From NCBI RefSeq assembly GCF_003574135.1, contig NZ_AP018341.1:2331740-2395739 (forward strand): 64,000 nucleotides of DNA, read 5' to 3'. The DNA comes from a cyanobacterium endosymbiont of Rhopalodia gibberula (GTDB taxonomy: Bacteria; Cyanobacteriota; Cyanobacteriia; Cyanobacteriales; Microcystaceae). The notes under the pieces are model-generated. The model did no database searches. It saw only the letters and a program-made list of their open reading frames with translations, and had not been told where the DNA came from. Made by a program: the position numbers and the translations under genes. This document shows, piece by piece, positions 29,389-39,734 of this stretch; position 1 is the first letter of the stretch, and every line of letters begins with the position of its first letter.

Positions 29389-30159
29389 TTGATGAAATCT
29401 GAACATCAATTTAAGGTTGATACCCTTTCAGTTTATATTTCTAAAACTGAAAAAGACTTGGCTAAAAAATCGGCAGAGATCACTCAAAAACACTTATTGA
29501 AAGTATTAGAAGAAAAGGAGGAAGCGAGAGTAATATTGGCAACAGGGAACTCACAGTTACAATTTCTTGATGCCTTGATTGCTACTCAGAAAATAGATTG
29601 GAATCGTATAACCCTATTTCATCTAGATGAATATTTAGGCATTAACAAAAAACATCAGGCTAGTTTTTGCCACTATCTCCAAAATCGAGTAGAAAAACGA
29701 GTTTATCCGAAACAATTTCATTACATTCAAGGAAATACTCTAGAACCTGTTGAAGAATGTGATCGTTATACTGAACTATTACAAGAAAAACCAATTGATT
29801 TATGTTGTTTAGGAATTGGAATCAATGGACATTTAGCTTTTAATGAACCTGCTGTTGCTAGATTTGATGATTCTTATTGGGTTAAATTAGTTCGCTTAGA
29901 AGAGGAAACCCGTCAAGTACAAGTTAATCAAGGACATTTTTCTCACCTAAATGAAGTTCCCAAATATGCTATCACTCTAACTATTCCTATGATTTTATTA
30001 TCTCGCAAAATTATCTGTCTTGCACTTGGAAGAAATAAAGCAAAAATTGTTAAAACAATGCTTAAAAAGCATATAAATACCCATTGTCCTGCTTCAATTT
30101 TACGAAAACACTCGGATGCAGATTTATTTTTGGAGCGAAACTCGGCTCATTTACTTTAA
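29389..30159 (+). CDS. nagB: Glucosamine-6-phosphate deaminase
   Basis: 256 residues of the NagB/6-phosphogluconolactonase superfamily. It turns glucosamine-6-phosphate into fructose-6-phosphate and ammonia, linking amino-sugar recycling to glycolysis. The phosphate loop LATGNSQLQFLDAL, FHLDEYLG (catalytic Asp 80) and LGIGINGHLAFNEP (His 148, Glu 153) are present. Position 146 is Asn rather than the Asp of E. coli, as in Bacillus-type enzymes. The start is either TTG at 29389 or the ATG that follows at 29392; a GGAGAG lies 14-17 bases upstream, farther than ideal. A role in wall amino-sugar turnover would suit the other wall genes here. Confidence 0.88.
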   Translation: MMKSEHQFKVDTLSVYISKTEKDLAKKSAEITQKHLLKVLEEKEEARVILATGNSQLQFLDALIATQKIDWNRITLFHLDEYLGINKKHQASFCHYLQNRVEKRVYPKQFHYIQGNTLEPVEECDRYTELLQEKPIDLCCLGIGINGHLAFNEPAVARFDDSYWVKLVRLEEETRQVQVNQGHFSHLNEVPKYAITLTIPMILLSRKIICLALGRNKAKIVKTMLKKHINTHCPASILRKHSDADLFLERNSAHLL

Positions 30160-30202
30160 GAATAAATGATTCTAATTCTTCAAATAGTTCAGGTAATCAA
30201 AA

Positions 30203-30814
30203 CTACAATTCAAAGTTTTCGTTAAACCAATGACGAGTGATTGGTTGTTCGATTTCTATCCCTTCTCCCCCTAAAACTTCTAAAGGTTGCCCGTCTATTG
30301 TTAACCAAACTTTGGTGTTAGGATCAAGACTGGTGGATGTGTAGAGGATTTGAGCCAAACGGCCCGTCATGGATGCACTACCACCTCCCGTAATAAATTC
30401 TTGGGATAGATCAATTTTTACTCCTTCTTCATCTACAGTAAGATTTAATAGCTCGGTTCCTTGAGGAATTGTAGTAATTTGTTTAGGCTTTTTAGAACCT
30501 GCTAATAAATTTTCTAAGGCAGTTTTTAATACCTCTTGATTGTCACTTGATTTCTTGACAATCACTGGATTTGCTGACAATTCAAAACGGTTACCTTTAT
30601 CATTTAACCAATAAACTTGTCCCCGCTCTATCTTAATATTTTCTTTAGTTATTGAGCTTTCAGTAGAAATTTTGGTTGAGTCGTTGAATGTTTTTAAAGT
30701 GTTTATGGACCACCATGTTACTATGCTCCCAGTCGCTAAAATAGCAACTATGATTCCACCAATAAACCCAATAGATAAACGATTTTTTTCATGATTTTTA
30801 TGGCGATTATCCAT
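30203..30814 (-). CDS. GerMN-domain envelope protein
   Basis: 203 residues: a short basic N-terminus, one membrane anchor (IGFIGGIIVAILATGSIVTWW, residues 16-36) and a GerMN domain over roughly 55-190. The domain contains NPVIVKKSSDNQEVLKTALENLL and VDLSQEF-like and GGSASMTGRLAQILYTSTSL segments. GerMN domains occur in spore-germination and cell-wall-linked proteins and in many cyanobacterial hypotheticals. The product likely faces the periplasm. The precise role is unknown. It is on the same strand as the following DUF2993 gene, separated by 77 bases. Confidence 0.78.
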   Translation of the reverse strand: MDNRHKNHEKNRLSIGFIGGIIVAILATGSIVTWWSINTLKTFNDSTKISTESSITKENIKIERGQVYWLNDKGNRFELSANPVIVKKSSDNQEVLKTALENLLAGSKKPKQITTIPQGTELLNLTVDEEGVKIDLSQEFITGGGSASMTGRLAQILYTSTSLDPNTKVWLTIDGQPLEVLGGEGIEIEQPITRHWFNENFEL

Positions 30815-30891
30815 AGTTATCTCCTGTTATGATCTTTAATCAAAGTTTGCGATGTTTGGTAATCAGGTTACCATTCTTTAGATTCTCCCTT

Positions 30892-31680
30892 TTATTTTAA
30901 GGGTTCTAAGCGAATAAACGAGACAAGAGCGAGACTTTCCTCATCTACTTTTAATTTAAGGAGTCTAGTAACAATGCCTTGTCCTTCTAGAAAGGCTAAA
31001 TCAAATTGCTGAAAGCGACTTAAAAATTTTTTTGATAGAGTTTTGTTATTTAATTCACCCCTTGGATCAAGGACTTGGATTGATCGTCCATCTTTGACTT
31101 TAAATCCTGCCTCCAAATTCAGTGCTATAATCTCAGGGAAATTTTCTTCATTAAAATTTTTTAATTGCTGTAATTTTACTTTAATTCCTAAGCGATCTTT
31201 GGGTTTGAATTCAACACAAAGGGTTAATATCCTAAATTTAGGAACTTGTTCAGGAACTATACTATTAATGGTTTTTTGTAATGTTTCTCTAATTTTATCT
31301 GATTTTAGAGCTCGATTAATATCTCCTTCTTTAAGAATTAAACTTAATCCCCCTTGTAATGGTTTTCGTAAAGACTGTCTAATTCCTTGAATATTTTGGG
31401 TTTGTAAATTGTTTATATTAATATCAATGGAATCGGTTTCTAGTTCAAGAACTTCTATTCTAAAATCTTCAATTGGTTCTATGCCGCGACTGGCAATACG
31501 AACCCGATCAATTCTTCCTTGAGTTGATTGATAACTAGGAGTATTATCAATCCTAACTGCCAATTCTTCAACATCATTGACTTGAGAACGAATAGCATCA
31601 GCAACAACTGTATCAAGTACTAGACCAACAGGAGAAAAAACCATTAATAAGCTTGAAAAAAACACTGTAAAAAATTCCAT
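30892..31680 (-). CDS. DUF2993 (LmeA-like) lipid-binding protein
   Basis: 262 residues. A hydrophobic N-terminus (FFTVFFSSLLMVFSPVGLVL) is probably a signal or anchor. The rest is the DUF2993 repeat-like strand pattern, with RVRIASRGIEPIEDFRIEVLELETDSIDIN and the LSLILKEGDINRAL segment seen across cyanobacterial members. Actinobacterial LmeA of this family binds phospholipid in the periplasm and affects lipomannan elongation; that role cannot be carried over directly. ATG at 31680 is used. It is followed at 77 bases by the GerMN gene, probably in one transcript. Confidence 0.78.
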   Translation of the reverse strand: MEFFTVFFSSLLMVFSPVGLVLDTVVADAIRSQVNDVEELAVRIDNTPSYQSTQGRIDRVRIASRGIEPIEDFRIEVLELETDSIDININNLQTQNIQGIRQSLRKPLQGGLSLILKEGDINRALKSDKIRETLQKTINSIVPEQVPKFRILTLCVEFKPKDRLGIKVKLQQLKNFNEENFPEIIALNLEAGFKVKDGRSIQVLDPRGELNNKTLSKKFLSRFQQFDLAFLEGQGIVTRLLKLKVDEESLALVSFIRLEPLK

Positions 31681-32912
31681 ATTTTTTTATGATTGATTTT
31701 TTATAGATAAACGATTGACTTTTAAAATTTAAAGTTATAATCGTATTGCTACGAGTTGTTGACATTAACATTATGACGTATTTCCTTTCGGAAATAGAAA
31801 GGTAGTGCTTGCTTTCTAAACTAAGTTTACAGTCAAGATTTCCAGGAAGGACAGGTCTTTTTGTAAAAAAATACAGGACATTAGCCATAACCTCATTATA
31901 ATCTTAAGCAGTCATAAACTTGGAGAATTATAACTCTTCTAGACTAGCTGTGATTTAATCATAATCAATAAACACTACAGGTCTTGTTTCGCAAAACTTC
32001 AACAACTCTACAAGCTTAATTTTCATAGTTATTGAATGCAGTTACAACAAAGGTTTTGGAAGTTATTTGTTACTTACTTACCGTACTTTATCTGAGTAGT
32101 GGAAAAGAAAAAAATAGTATTATGTTAGTCAGTGAATGTTACATATTTAAAAGTAATCGCTATAAATAAACGCCAAGATATACTAACATAATTTTCCACA
32201 AAAACTCTAATAAACTTATTTTTTAACTAAAATTATTTTCTTGTTTTAGGGTGTTTTTAAAATCAAAGAGGAAAGGGGCTTTATTTCGAATGAAATAAAG
32301 CTTCTAAAATAACAAAGAATAAAGCTAGTAAAATTCGATTTTTAATAAAAGAGTAAGAGTAGAACGTAGAAAAAATTGCCATACATTTAAAATAGGCTTC
32401 CTTGACAGGTTTAAAAATAATTTATAAATGAAACAAATTTAAATCAATTAGATTTAATGCTCTAGTTACTTGTTAATTATGGTTTGCCTATTACCCAGAA
32501 TTGAGAACAAATCGCAAAATATCAAAGAGGATGAACATGTTTATATGGCAGTAATATAAACAATATAATTATGTCTAGAGATAGATGAGTAATAGAGACA
32601 GTTTTTATTCTGGTTTAGAAAATAAAAGAGATTAATCTACCAAAACTGAAAACATAAATTTAAATCTAATTAAATTAGACTAAAAATTAGTTTAGATTTA
32701 ACACTGATTAATACCTCTGTTAATTTTATTTTTTATGTATTTTTCTGAAAGTTCTCCATATAATGAGAATGTTTTTATTTGTGTCTAAATACTCATTTAT
32801 AAAAAAAAATTAACTGTTAATTAAGTAACCAGTTTCATCATGTTGAAGGCTAATTGATTTATAATAATTGATGTTACATTAGCGTAAATTTTAGAATTTA
32901 AGTGCAACCCCA
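31681..32912. other. Non-coding AT-rich stretch of 1.2 kb
   Basis: No gene is supported; the open frame at 31613-31888 overlaps the DUF2993 start and is not protein-like. A perfect 10-bp hairpin GCTTTATTTC-GAAT-GAAATAAAGC lies at 32278-32301 without a following T tract. Confidence 0.5.
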
Positions 32913-34202
32913 ATGGGTATAATTCAAGCAGTACCAGGAACACGAGATATAGTGCCAGCAGAGATTGGATACTGGCAATACGTAGAAACTGTCACCACGG
33001 AAATTCTTGGTAGAGCAATGTATCAGGAAATTCGTACCCCCCTTTTTGAGCAAACGTCGTTATTTGAACGAGGCATAGGAGAAGCTACCGACGTAGTGGG
33101 CAAAGAAATGTATACCTTTAAGGATAGGGGAGATCGTTCTTTAACTTTACGTCCAGAGGGAACGGCCGGCGTGGTGCGTGCTTTCTTACAAAACAATCTC
33201 TATGCGATAGGAGGGGTACAAAGGTTATGGTACAAAGGTCCAATGTTTCGCTATGAACGCCCTCAAGCTGGCCGTCAACGGCAATTCAATCAAATCGGTT
33301 TAGAATTATTCGGTAGTGGCGATCCTAGATCAGATGTAGAAGTGATTGCCTTAGCAACAGATATCCTCAAAACATTAGGACTACAAAATTTAAAATTAGA
33401 TCTAAATTCTGTCGGTGATCGCAATGATAGACAGAGCTATCGGGAAGCCTTAGTTAACTATTTTCTTTCTTACAAAGACGAATTGGATCTTGATTCCCAA
33501 AATCGTCTAGAAAAAAACCCTTTGCGCATTCTAGATAGTAAAAATCAACGGACAAAGGAAATCAGCCGAAGTGCCCCTAATATTATTGATTATTTGGGAG
33601 ATGAATCTCGGAAGCATTTTGACCAAGTTCAACAATTTCTAACGGATCTAAACATCAGTTATATACTAAATCCTTATTTAGTGAGGGGTTTAGATTACTA
33701 TACTCATACAGCCTTCGAAATTAAATCAGAGAATCTTGGCGCACAAGCGACAGTTTGTGGGGGAGGTCGCTATGATGGTTTAGTAGCTGAACTAGGGGGA
33801 CCCTACATCCCAGCCATAGGGTGGGCAATTGGAATGGAACGGCTAATCATCCTCCTAAAACAAATCCAGTATACTCCAAATACGTCTCCTGATTTATACA
33901 TTGTATCTAAAGGTGAAAAGGCCGAAAGCAAAGCCTTAATCATAGCCCAAAAGTTACGTCATGAAGGATTAACTGTAGAATTAGACCTCAGTTGCGGTGC
34001 TTTTGGGAAACAATTTAAGCGAGCTGATCGCAGTGGAGCGATTGCTTGTCTCATATTGGGAAATACAGAAGCTGAGACTCAAACCGTTCAACTTAAATGG
34101 TTAGCTAGCAAAGAACAGAGTACTTTAACCCAAGAAGAATTAATTAGTCAAGTTGGGGAACTTAAAGAACAGTTGGCCAGACAAATACAAACAAATGGGT
34201 AA
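32913..34202 (+). CDS. hisS: Histidyl-tRNA synthetase
   Basis: 429-residue class II synthetase that charges tRNA-His. Motif 1 lies around YQEIRTPLFEQTSLFERGIGE, motif 2 is FRYERPQAGRQRQFNQIGLE, and the histidine-binding RGLDYYTHTAFEI and CGGGRYDGLVAELGG follow. Motif 3 is AIGWAIGMERLIILL, and the C-terminal anticodon-binding domain (GAFGKQFKRADRSGA) is complete. The ATG at 32913 gives MGIIQAVPGTRDIVP. The next gene starts 20 bases after its stop. Confidence 0.96.
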   Translation: MGIIQAVPGTRDIVPAEIGYWQYVETVTTEILGRAMYQEIRTPLFEQTSLFERGIGEATDVVGKEMYTFKDRGDRSLTLRPEGTAGVVRAFLQNNLYAIGGVQRLWYKGPMFRYERPQAGRQRQFNQIGLELFGSGDPRSDVEVIALATDILKTLGLQNLKLDLNSVGDRNDRQSYREALVNYFLSYKDELDLDSQNRLEKNPLRILDSKNQRTKEISRSAPNIIDYLGDESRKHFDQVQQFLTDLNISYILNPYLVRGLDYYTHTAFEIKSENLGAQATVCGGGRYDGLVAELGGPYIPAIGWAIGMERLIILLKQIQYTPNTSPDLYIVSKGEKAESKALIIAQKLRHEGLTVELDLSCGAFGKQFKRADRSGAIACLILGNTEAETQTVQLKWLASKEQSTLTQEELISQVGELKEQLARQIQTNG

Positions 34203-34222
34203 CTATAATAGAGTAAGTTGCA

Positions 34223-35458
34223 ATGAAACCTTGGGAATTTCTGATTCAAAAAGAAGGCGATCATCAATGGGTTTCTATTCCCACATCAACCTTCGAAATC
34301 GAATCGGGTACTTATCGTCTTCTTGCTAATTCTAATCACCTTGATAGTGATATTGAAGTTCGCATTAGTCATCAAACCCCAACTGGCGAAGATTCTTCTC
34401 ATAATACTCAACATTATTCTCGTCATATCAATCTACAGGGGTTGGTAATGATTTTTTCATTTAGAGAATTATCTGCTGGGATTTGGGAAATACGCTGTCG
34501 TAACGATATCATGTCAGAATTACTTGGTGAAACTTGGCGGAAAACTCTGAAACTTCAGGTTTTAGATACTGTGACTAACCAAAATTTTTTTGATCCACAA
34601 ATAGACTGTTTAAGAGCTCCTATCAATGATATTTTTTTAGAAAAAGAAACAAAAAATTTATCTAGGTCTAATCATTCCAATAAATTGGAAATTTGCGGAA
34701 CTTCCTACATTAACGGCTCCTCTAATAAAACAGCCCAGTTTTATCTACATCAATTGGAGAAACTGGTACAGGAGAAAGTAGAGCCATTGATTGATAACTA
34801 TGGGAAAAATTATCAGCAGAGTTCAGAGAATTTTCTTGAATTATCTTCATCGGATAAAATGATAGCACCAACTCTTAAACTTATCCTAGAGCAAGATACA
34901 TTTCGAGGCAATCCAGATAAATCTATTACCATTTCAGGAAAAATTGAAGTGCAAAGTTCTGGAGAAGAATTAGCTTTAACCGCACAACTTTGCTATCAAT
35001 TAAAACACCCTTATACTGATGAGATTATTCTAAAAATAGATTGTACTCTTTCCGATAAGACCCTACCCTATACATTTAATCAAACATTAGTCGTTCCTGA
35101 GAAACTAGAAAATCTTCCGTATTTATCAGGAGAAGTTTTACTACAAACCATAACAGGAATTACTATTACCCACTGTCCATTTCAGATTTATAGTAGGGAA
35201 CACTACCCGGTTAATTATACTATTGAATTATTTAATACTGAACATAAGTTTTCTTATCAATTTGAATTCAAAGTTATAGAAAGGACTAAGACAGAATCTA
35301 CAGCTATTGAATTACCAATCACTGCTAAATACACTCAAATATTAACTGAGCCTTTATCTTCATATAATCGAGGCTTACCTCCTAAATTGAACTGTAATTC
35401 TAGATTATTAAAAGTAGAAACAAAGTCTTTAAACCTACCACCAGTTATCTTTAGTTAA
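34223..35458 (+). CDS. Uncharacterised cyanobacterial protein, 411 residues
   Basis: Not recognised as a known family. It begins MKPWEFLIQKEGDHQWVSIP and has no signal peptide or membrane helix. Residues 1-110 and about 205-330 are rich in alternating hydrophobic strands (TYRLLANS, SFRELSAGIWEIRCR, SGKIEVQSSGEELALTAQL, GEVLLQTITGITITHCPFQIY), consistent with two Ig-like or beta-sandwich units. They are joined by a polar linker with a helix (FYLHQLEKLVQEKVEPLID). The tail after 350 is low-complexity. It follows hisS by 20 bases and is probably co-transcribed. The frame is long and clean in a decaying genome, so it is likely still used. Confidence 0.65.
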   Translation: MKPWEFLIQKEGDHQWVSIPTSTFEIESGTYRLLANSNHLDSDIEVRISHQTPTGEDSSHNTQHYSRHINLQGLVMIFSFRELSAGIWEIRCRNDIMSELLGETWRKTLKLQVLDTVTNQNFFDPQIDCLRAPINDIFLEKETKNLSRSNHSNKLEICGTSYINGSSNKTAQFYLHQLEKLVQEKVEPLIDNYGKNYQQSSENFLELSSSDKMIAPTLKLILEQDTFRGNPDKSITISGKIEVQSSGEELALTAQLCYQLKHPYTDEIILKIDCTLSDKTLPYTFNQTLVVPEKLENLPYLSGEVLLQTITGITITHCPFQIYSREHYPVNYTIELFNTEHKFSYQFEFKVIERTKTESTAIELPITAKYTQILTEPLSSYNRGLPPKLNCNSRLLKVETKSLNLPPVIFS

Positions 35459-35952
35459 AGATAATTCAGTTCTTATTTTCTTTATTTAATAGAACTTTGA
35501 TTTCAACAAAAACCCTATATTTCATTGCAGATAACTCCTAGTCAAATTTAAATTAATTTAGTGTTTTTTATTTAAAAATTGCTTGATTAAAATCAATCTA
35601 TGGATTAATTTATACAGTATAAACACGTTTATGTTAAGAAACTATAAAAATAGTTAAATCATACATTTAATTTATGAATTAAATACTACTTCTTTTAAAA
35701 GATCTATAAATGTTCATTATAAAGATTTAGAATGGGAAGCTTACGCTGTTCAAACTCAGCCTAATGGTCTTAAGATGGTAGTATCTCTGACAAAAAGATA
35801 CTGTTGAACTGCTCTTCAATTGTTAAGATTTGAGTTGGTAAACGCTCAAGCTGTTTCAAGCTGTTTCAAGAAGTGTTTGAACAGCTTGAGCTTTTGTCTA
35901 TCTTCGTCTCTTATTGTTATCCCTTTTTGTATTTCTCGTTCCGTTGCTTCAA
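35459..35952. other. Spacer with a short relic-like frame and a hairpin
   Basis: AT-rich at its left end. Around 35720-35800 the plus strand reads HYKDLEWEAYAVQTQPNG then KMVVSL before a stop, a protein-like piece that I cannot assign and that may be a gene fragment. The tandem-repeat hairpin at 35844-35891 is listed separately. Confidence 0.4.
35844..35891 (+). terminator. Hairpin built on a 10-bp tandem repeat
   Basis: GCTCAAGCTGTTTCAA (35844-35859) pairs with TTGAACAGCTTGAGC (35877-35891), with one unpaired base. CTGTTTCAAG occurs twice in tandem (35851-35870). TTTTGTC follows on the plus strand, so it could end an upstream plus transcript, for example of the hisS pair, or act as a leader of tadA. 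Confidence 0.5.
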
Positions 35953-36435
35953 TTGATCACCCAAACTTCTTATCACACTCATCGTTACTGGATGGCAAAG
36001 GCATTCATCCTTAGCCAAGAGGCGGAAAAAATGGGAGAAGTTCCCGTAGGGGCTGTTATTGTTGATAGTCAGGGGAATTTGGTCGCCCAGACAGCTAATC
36101 GTAAAGAAACAGACCAAGATCCCACTGCTCATGCAGAAATTGTGGCTATCCGTATTGCTGCTCAAACATTGCATAGTTGGAACTTAAAGGACTGTACCCT
36201 CTACGTCACCCTTGAACCTTGTCCTATGTGTACTGGAGCAATTATTCAATCTCGCTTAGGATTACTAGTTTATGGATGTGACGATCCCAAGTCAGGGACC
36301 ATTCGGACAGTACTGAATTTGCCTGATAGTTACTGTTCTAACCATCGTTTAGCCGTTATTTCAGGTATCTATGAAGATGAATGTCGTCAACAGCTACAAA
36401 AATGGTTTACAAAACGACGACAACAAGTTCAGTAA
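35953..36435 (+). CDS. tadA: tRNA-specific adenosine deaminase
   Basis: TadA makes inosine at position 34 of tRNA-Arg(ACG). The zinc-deaminase motifs are intact: HAEI (His 60, catalytic Glu 62) and PCPMC (Cys 90, Cys 93), counted from TTG 35953. I chose this TTG, giving 160 residues starting ITQTSYHTHRYWMAKAF, because the family begins about there. The frame is open to an ATG at 35914, but that extra part (LSLFVFLVPLLQ) is hydrophobic and unlike TadA. The ATG at 35992 would cut into the first helix. No good ribosome site settles the choice. Confidence 0.9.
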   Translation: MITQTSYHTHRYWMAKAFILSQEAEKMGEVPVGAVIVDSQGNLVAQTANRKETDQDPTAHAEIVAIRIAAQTLHSWNLKDCTLYVTLEPCPMCTGAIIQSRLGLLVYGCDDPKSGTIRTVLNLPDSYCSNHRLAVISGIYEDECRQQLQKWFTKRRQQVQ

Positions 36436-36463
36436 AAGATAAGAAATTTACAATTAACAATGA

Positions 36464-36820
36464 TTATCTTAATCTATTCACTTTCTTTAAAAGCCAATTA
36501 GTAATTAATTTAGGGGTATTTTTATGAACCCAATAAAAGGCAATGAAGCGAAAGCCAGGTCTAGAAAACTTAGCAATTAGCTTCATCATTTGATTGAAGG
36601 GACAAATAGAAAACTTCTTATTGATTAAGTTTACTGAACCAAGATCGTAAAGACAATCAATAATCATCTTAAAAGTTGCCTCTTCTCTTTCTATTAAATT
36701 TTCTATTAAAAGTAGTATGTTTTTCTTCTGCTCAGCTTCTAATCGCTCAGATTCTGAGAGTTTAGAAAGATGTTTGATCGCTTCAATAGTATTTTGTTTA
36801 TACTGACGAGAGGTTAACAT
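36464..36820 (-). CDS. Uncharacterised conserved cyanobacterial protein, 118 residues
   Basis: Not assigned to a family. The first half is strongly helical and charged (SKLSESERLEAEQKKNILLLIENLIEREEATFKMIIDCLYDL). The second half is basic with aromatic patches (KLIAKFSRPGFRFIAFYWVHKNTPKLITNWLLKK), suggesting binding to membrane or nucleic acid. No membrane helix is certain. It starts with ATG at 36820, lies downstream of uppS on the same strand (83-base gap) and is convergent with tadA across 28 bases. A clean frame and normal composition support a real gene. Confidence 0.65.
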   Translation of the reverse strand: MLTSRQYKQNTIEAIKHLSKLSESERLEAEQKKNILLLIENLIEREEATFKMIIDCLYDLGSVNLINKKFSICPFNQMMKLIAKFSRPGFRFIAFYWVHKNTPKLITNWLLKKVNRLR

Positions 36821-36903
36821 AAGTAATTAAATAACGAACACCCTGCAGTTACTATAAACTAGATATCGTATTTTCACTAGAGATAAAACTTTTTTATCTC
36901 GAA

Positions 36904-37653
36904 CTAAACTTTCCCGAATCGTCGTTCCCTTTTTTGATAAGCTAATAAAGCTTTATAAAATTCTTCTCGATTAAAATCTGGCCAGAGGGTTTGAGTAACA
37001 TAAATTTCAGCATAAGCCAACTGCCAAAGAAGAAAATTACTAATTCGCATTTCCCCACTGGTACGAATTAAAAGATCAGGGTGAGTAATTCCCGAAGTAT
37101 ATAAGTGGCGTTCAAATAGAGATTCATCAATTTCTTCTGGTGCTAAAAGACCTTTTTGAATTTGAATAGCAATTGCCTGACAAGCCTGGATAATCTCTTG
37201 ACGGCCACCATAATTGGTGGCTACTGTAAATTGAATTCCTGTATTATCTTGAGTATCGTTCATAGAACGGGTGATTTCTAATTGCAAGGAAGGAGGAAGA
37301 ACTTCTAAATTTCCTACAAAAGAGATCCTAACATTTTCCTCCATCATTTCTCGTAGTTCACGACGTAACACCCGTTCAAATAGAGTCATCAAAAATTCTA
37401 CTTCTTCAAGAGGTCTTCCCCAATTTTCCGTCGAAAAAGCATAAGCAGTCAGTGCAGGGATTTTCCAGTCACGACAACAACGAAGTAAATCTTTAAGGGT
37501 ATCAACACCTCGTTGATGTCCCATCATACGAGGAAGTCCGCGACGCTTAGCCCAGCGTCCATTACCATCCATTATTATCGCTACGTGTTTAGGAAGACGG
37601 ACCTGATCGAGATCGGTGGGTAAATCTTTTGAGACAATGAGTTTAAGAGTCAT
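36904..37653 (-). CDS. uppS: Isoprenyl transferase (undecaprenyl diphosphate synthase)
   Basis: 249-residue cis-prenyltransferase that builds the C55 lipid carrier for peptidoglycan from FPP and IPP. The catalytic P-loop [17 protein letters not shown] carries Asp 29. [23 protein letters not shown] and the C-terminal [24 protein letters not shown] are present. In related cyanobacteria lysA, cdaA and uppS lie close together; here cdaA and uppS are on the same strand but 2.65 kb of empty DNA separates them. The ATG at 37653 gives a 20-residue leader typical of the family. Confidence 0.95.
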   Translation of the reverse strand: MTLKLIVSKDLPTDLDQVRLPKHVAIIMDGNGRWAKRRGLPRMMGHQRGVDTLKDLLRCCRDWKIPALTAYAFSTENWGRPLEEVEFLMTLFERVLRRELREMMEENVRISFVGNLEVLPPSLQLEITRSMNDTQDNTGIQFTVATNYGGRQEIIQACQAIAIQIQKGLLAPEEIDESLFERHLYTSGITHPDLLIRTSGEMRISNFLLWQLAYAEIYVTQTLWPDFNREEFYKALLAYQKRERRFGKV

Positions 37654-38234
37654 TATTATCTGGCAATTTGTTGTATGGGATTTTATTTCCTCGTACTTTG
37701 AAAAACCTTTTGAGGGGTGTGTCTACGTAATTTATATGGAAGAAGTTATTCTTTATTACCAATTTGCTTTCTGCCATATTGTCAACTATTTTGCTTTAAT
37801 CTATTTTTAGAGATTTACCATAATGGTAATGGCGATGATTTTAGACTAGTCCATGATGCTTTTCCATAGTATATTATCATAGTGGCTTAAGTTTTTTTGC
37901 TGACAAGTATGGTTATACTAAACTTATCATAATACAAATTACAAGTATAAAGACAAAGTTTGATTATAGACAATAGGCTTGTCAAAAGCCATAATTATTA
38001 TATACACAGTACTCTGATGGACTTTGTATTTTAATTGAGTTATGCTGAACTCAATATTTTTGCCTAATTTGTACTTAATCTAAGGCACCATATACTTAAC
38101 TTAATCTAATGAATAAAATTCTAAATTTAAAATGACTAATTGTTATTTATTTTAAGATTTTAAGTAGGATGTAGATAGTTTATTTTCCAAAAAAATAGAG
38201 TAAAAAAACTTATATTAATCATGTTTTAGCTGTT

Positions 38235-38265
38235 TAGTTAACTTTATTAAAAATAAAGTTAACTA
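38235..38265. repeat. Perfect 14-bp inverted repeat
   Basis: TAGTTAACTTTATT, three-base loop, exact complement. No gene is nearby for it to terminate. Confidence 0.7.
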
Positions 38266-38526
38266 TTAAATATTAACCTTAAATATTTGCTTAAATAAAG
38301 AAAGGAAAAAGAAAGATGTTCATATTGAAATTAATCGTTATTAAATCGAATGTAATCAATATTTACTAGATACCTAGAAGAGTAAAACTTTTTCAAAAAA
38401 ATACTAAAATATATAATATTAACAATATTAAGTAGTTCTTAAAAAGAGTTAGTATAGTAACTATATCAACAAAAATATCTAAAATAGCAATAATACTAAA
38501 TTTAATAGCCAAATCTTCACCTCACA

Positions 38527-38571
38527 AAAAGCTAAAAGTTTAACTTATTTTTAGTTAAGTTTTTAGCTTTT
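38527..38571. repeat. 19-bp inverted repeat with two mismatches
   Basis: AAAAGCTAAAAGTTTAACT pairs with AGTTAAGTTTTTAGCTTTT across a 7-base loop; T-rich sequence follows on the plus strand. It is terminator-like, but no plus-strand gene precedes it. Confidence 0.6.
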
Positions 38572-39691
38572 TAAAATTTTACTGAGGGCACTACGAAAAT
38601 TTACTGATAATTTTCTCATTGTATTAATTTTCATAAAAAACTTATGAATTCAAGGTTTATCTATTAATATTTATGATCTTTATACTAGCTCTATACTAGC
38701 TCTTCTTATAAAGAGTACTCTGGCTTATTTAGTAATTTTTAAAGATATTTTTAGCTAGATATTTATCGTTTAAATTAAGCTATTTTGTATTTACTATTAA
38801 TGTTTAACTTGATAACTTTTATTAAGTTAAACATTTGATTATACAATACATATATAACATCAATAAGATTAGTTTTATATAGCACTTAGTCATTATTAAA
38901 TGAAACTCTAAACTTTATTTTTAAATAAGTTTAAATCCAAGTTTAAGTCTTTTTAAAAAAACTTTTTTATACTTTTAAAAGTAAACCTTAATAAATCTTT
39001 ATTCTCCGATAATTTTTTTCTGTTTAACAAGCTACTTTTGACATTAGTCTATCTGTTAGAATTAATTTTAATTAATGGACTAATTCTTTAACCAGTTTAT
39101 AAATTAGAATTTATTTGTTATCTTTACTTAAAATTTTTATTCTTAAATTTTTCAACCACTTTTTCTCTCAAGTAATTATATTTTGTATTTTTTTACCATC
39201 AAAAAAGTTTATTACTACAAATAGCGCGCTATTCTAAAAATAGATTTTTAATTTTTTTGAAAAAAGTAATAATATAAATAATTTAATATTTGAAATGTAT
39301 TATATTATTTATATTATTTTATTCACCTTATAAGTAAGGTCAATTCTACAATTTAATTCAAACTAAAATAGCTAATATATTTAAAAGAGTTTTAACTAAA
39401 TTTAAAATAAATAATATATATTTTGATATATTTTCTAATCTTAGAGTTAATAAACCAATACCTTCAATTTAAGTAGTAGCGAATAAATTGCATTTAATAA
39501 AATTAATTAATACTAAATTAAGTAATAAAATAAAAACTCTTAAAAAATAAATCAAATAAACTATAAAAAATAGTTTATTTGAAATAAAAGTGAATATATT
39601 TTTTATAAAAAAAAGAAGGCTTAAGAAAATAACGAAAATTCGAATAAAACTAAGTGTACAAAAAACGTTACTAGTCCTCTCGATAATGGAC

Positions 39692-39734
39692 CAATACAAA
39701 GAAAAAATTTAAAACAAATTTTTTCTTTGTATTG
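39692..39734. repeat. Perfect 19-bp inverted repeat with 5-base loop
   Basis: CAATACAAAGAAAAAATTT, loop AAAAC, then the exact complement ending in TTTGTATTG. It lies about 570 bases beyond the cdaA stop. Confidence 0.75.

Noticed and set aside
31613-31888. 91-codon minus-strand frame upstream of the DUF2993 gene
   Set aside because: Overlaps the real gene start in another frame and is not protein-like.
35914-35952. Upstream ATG for tadA adding 13 hydrophobic residues
   Set aside because: The extension is unlike TadA N-termini and lies next to a hairpin; the TTG at 35953 fits better.
39469-39699. 76-codon minus-strand frame that looks like a membrane protein
   Set aside because: Composed of Phe/Leu/Ile from A/T runs in the middle of a desert; no start context or homologue known to me.
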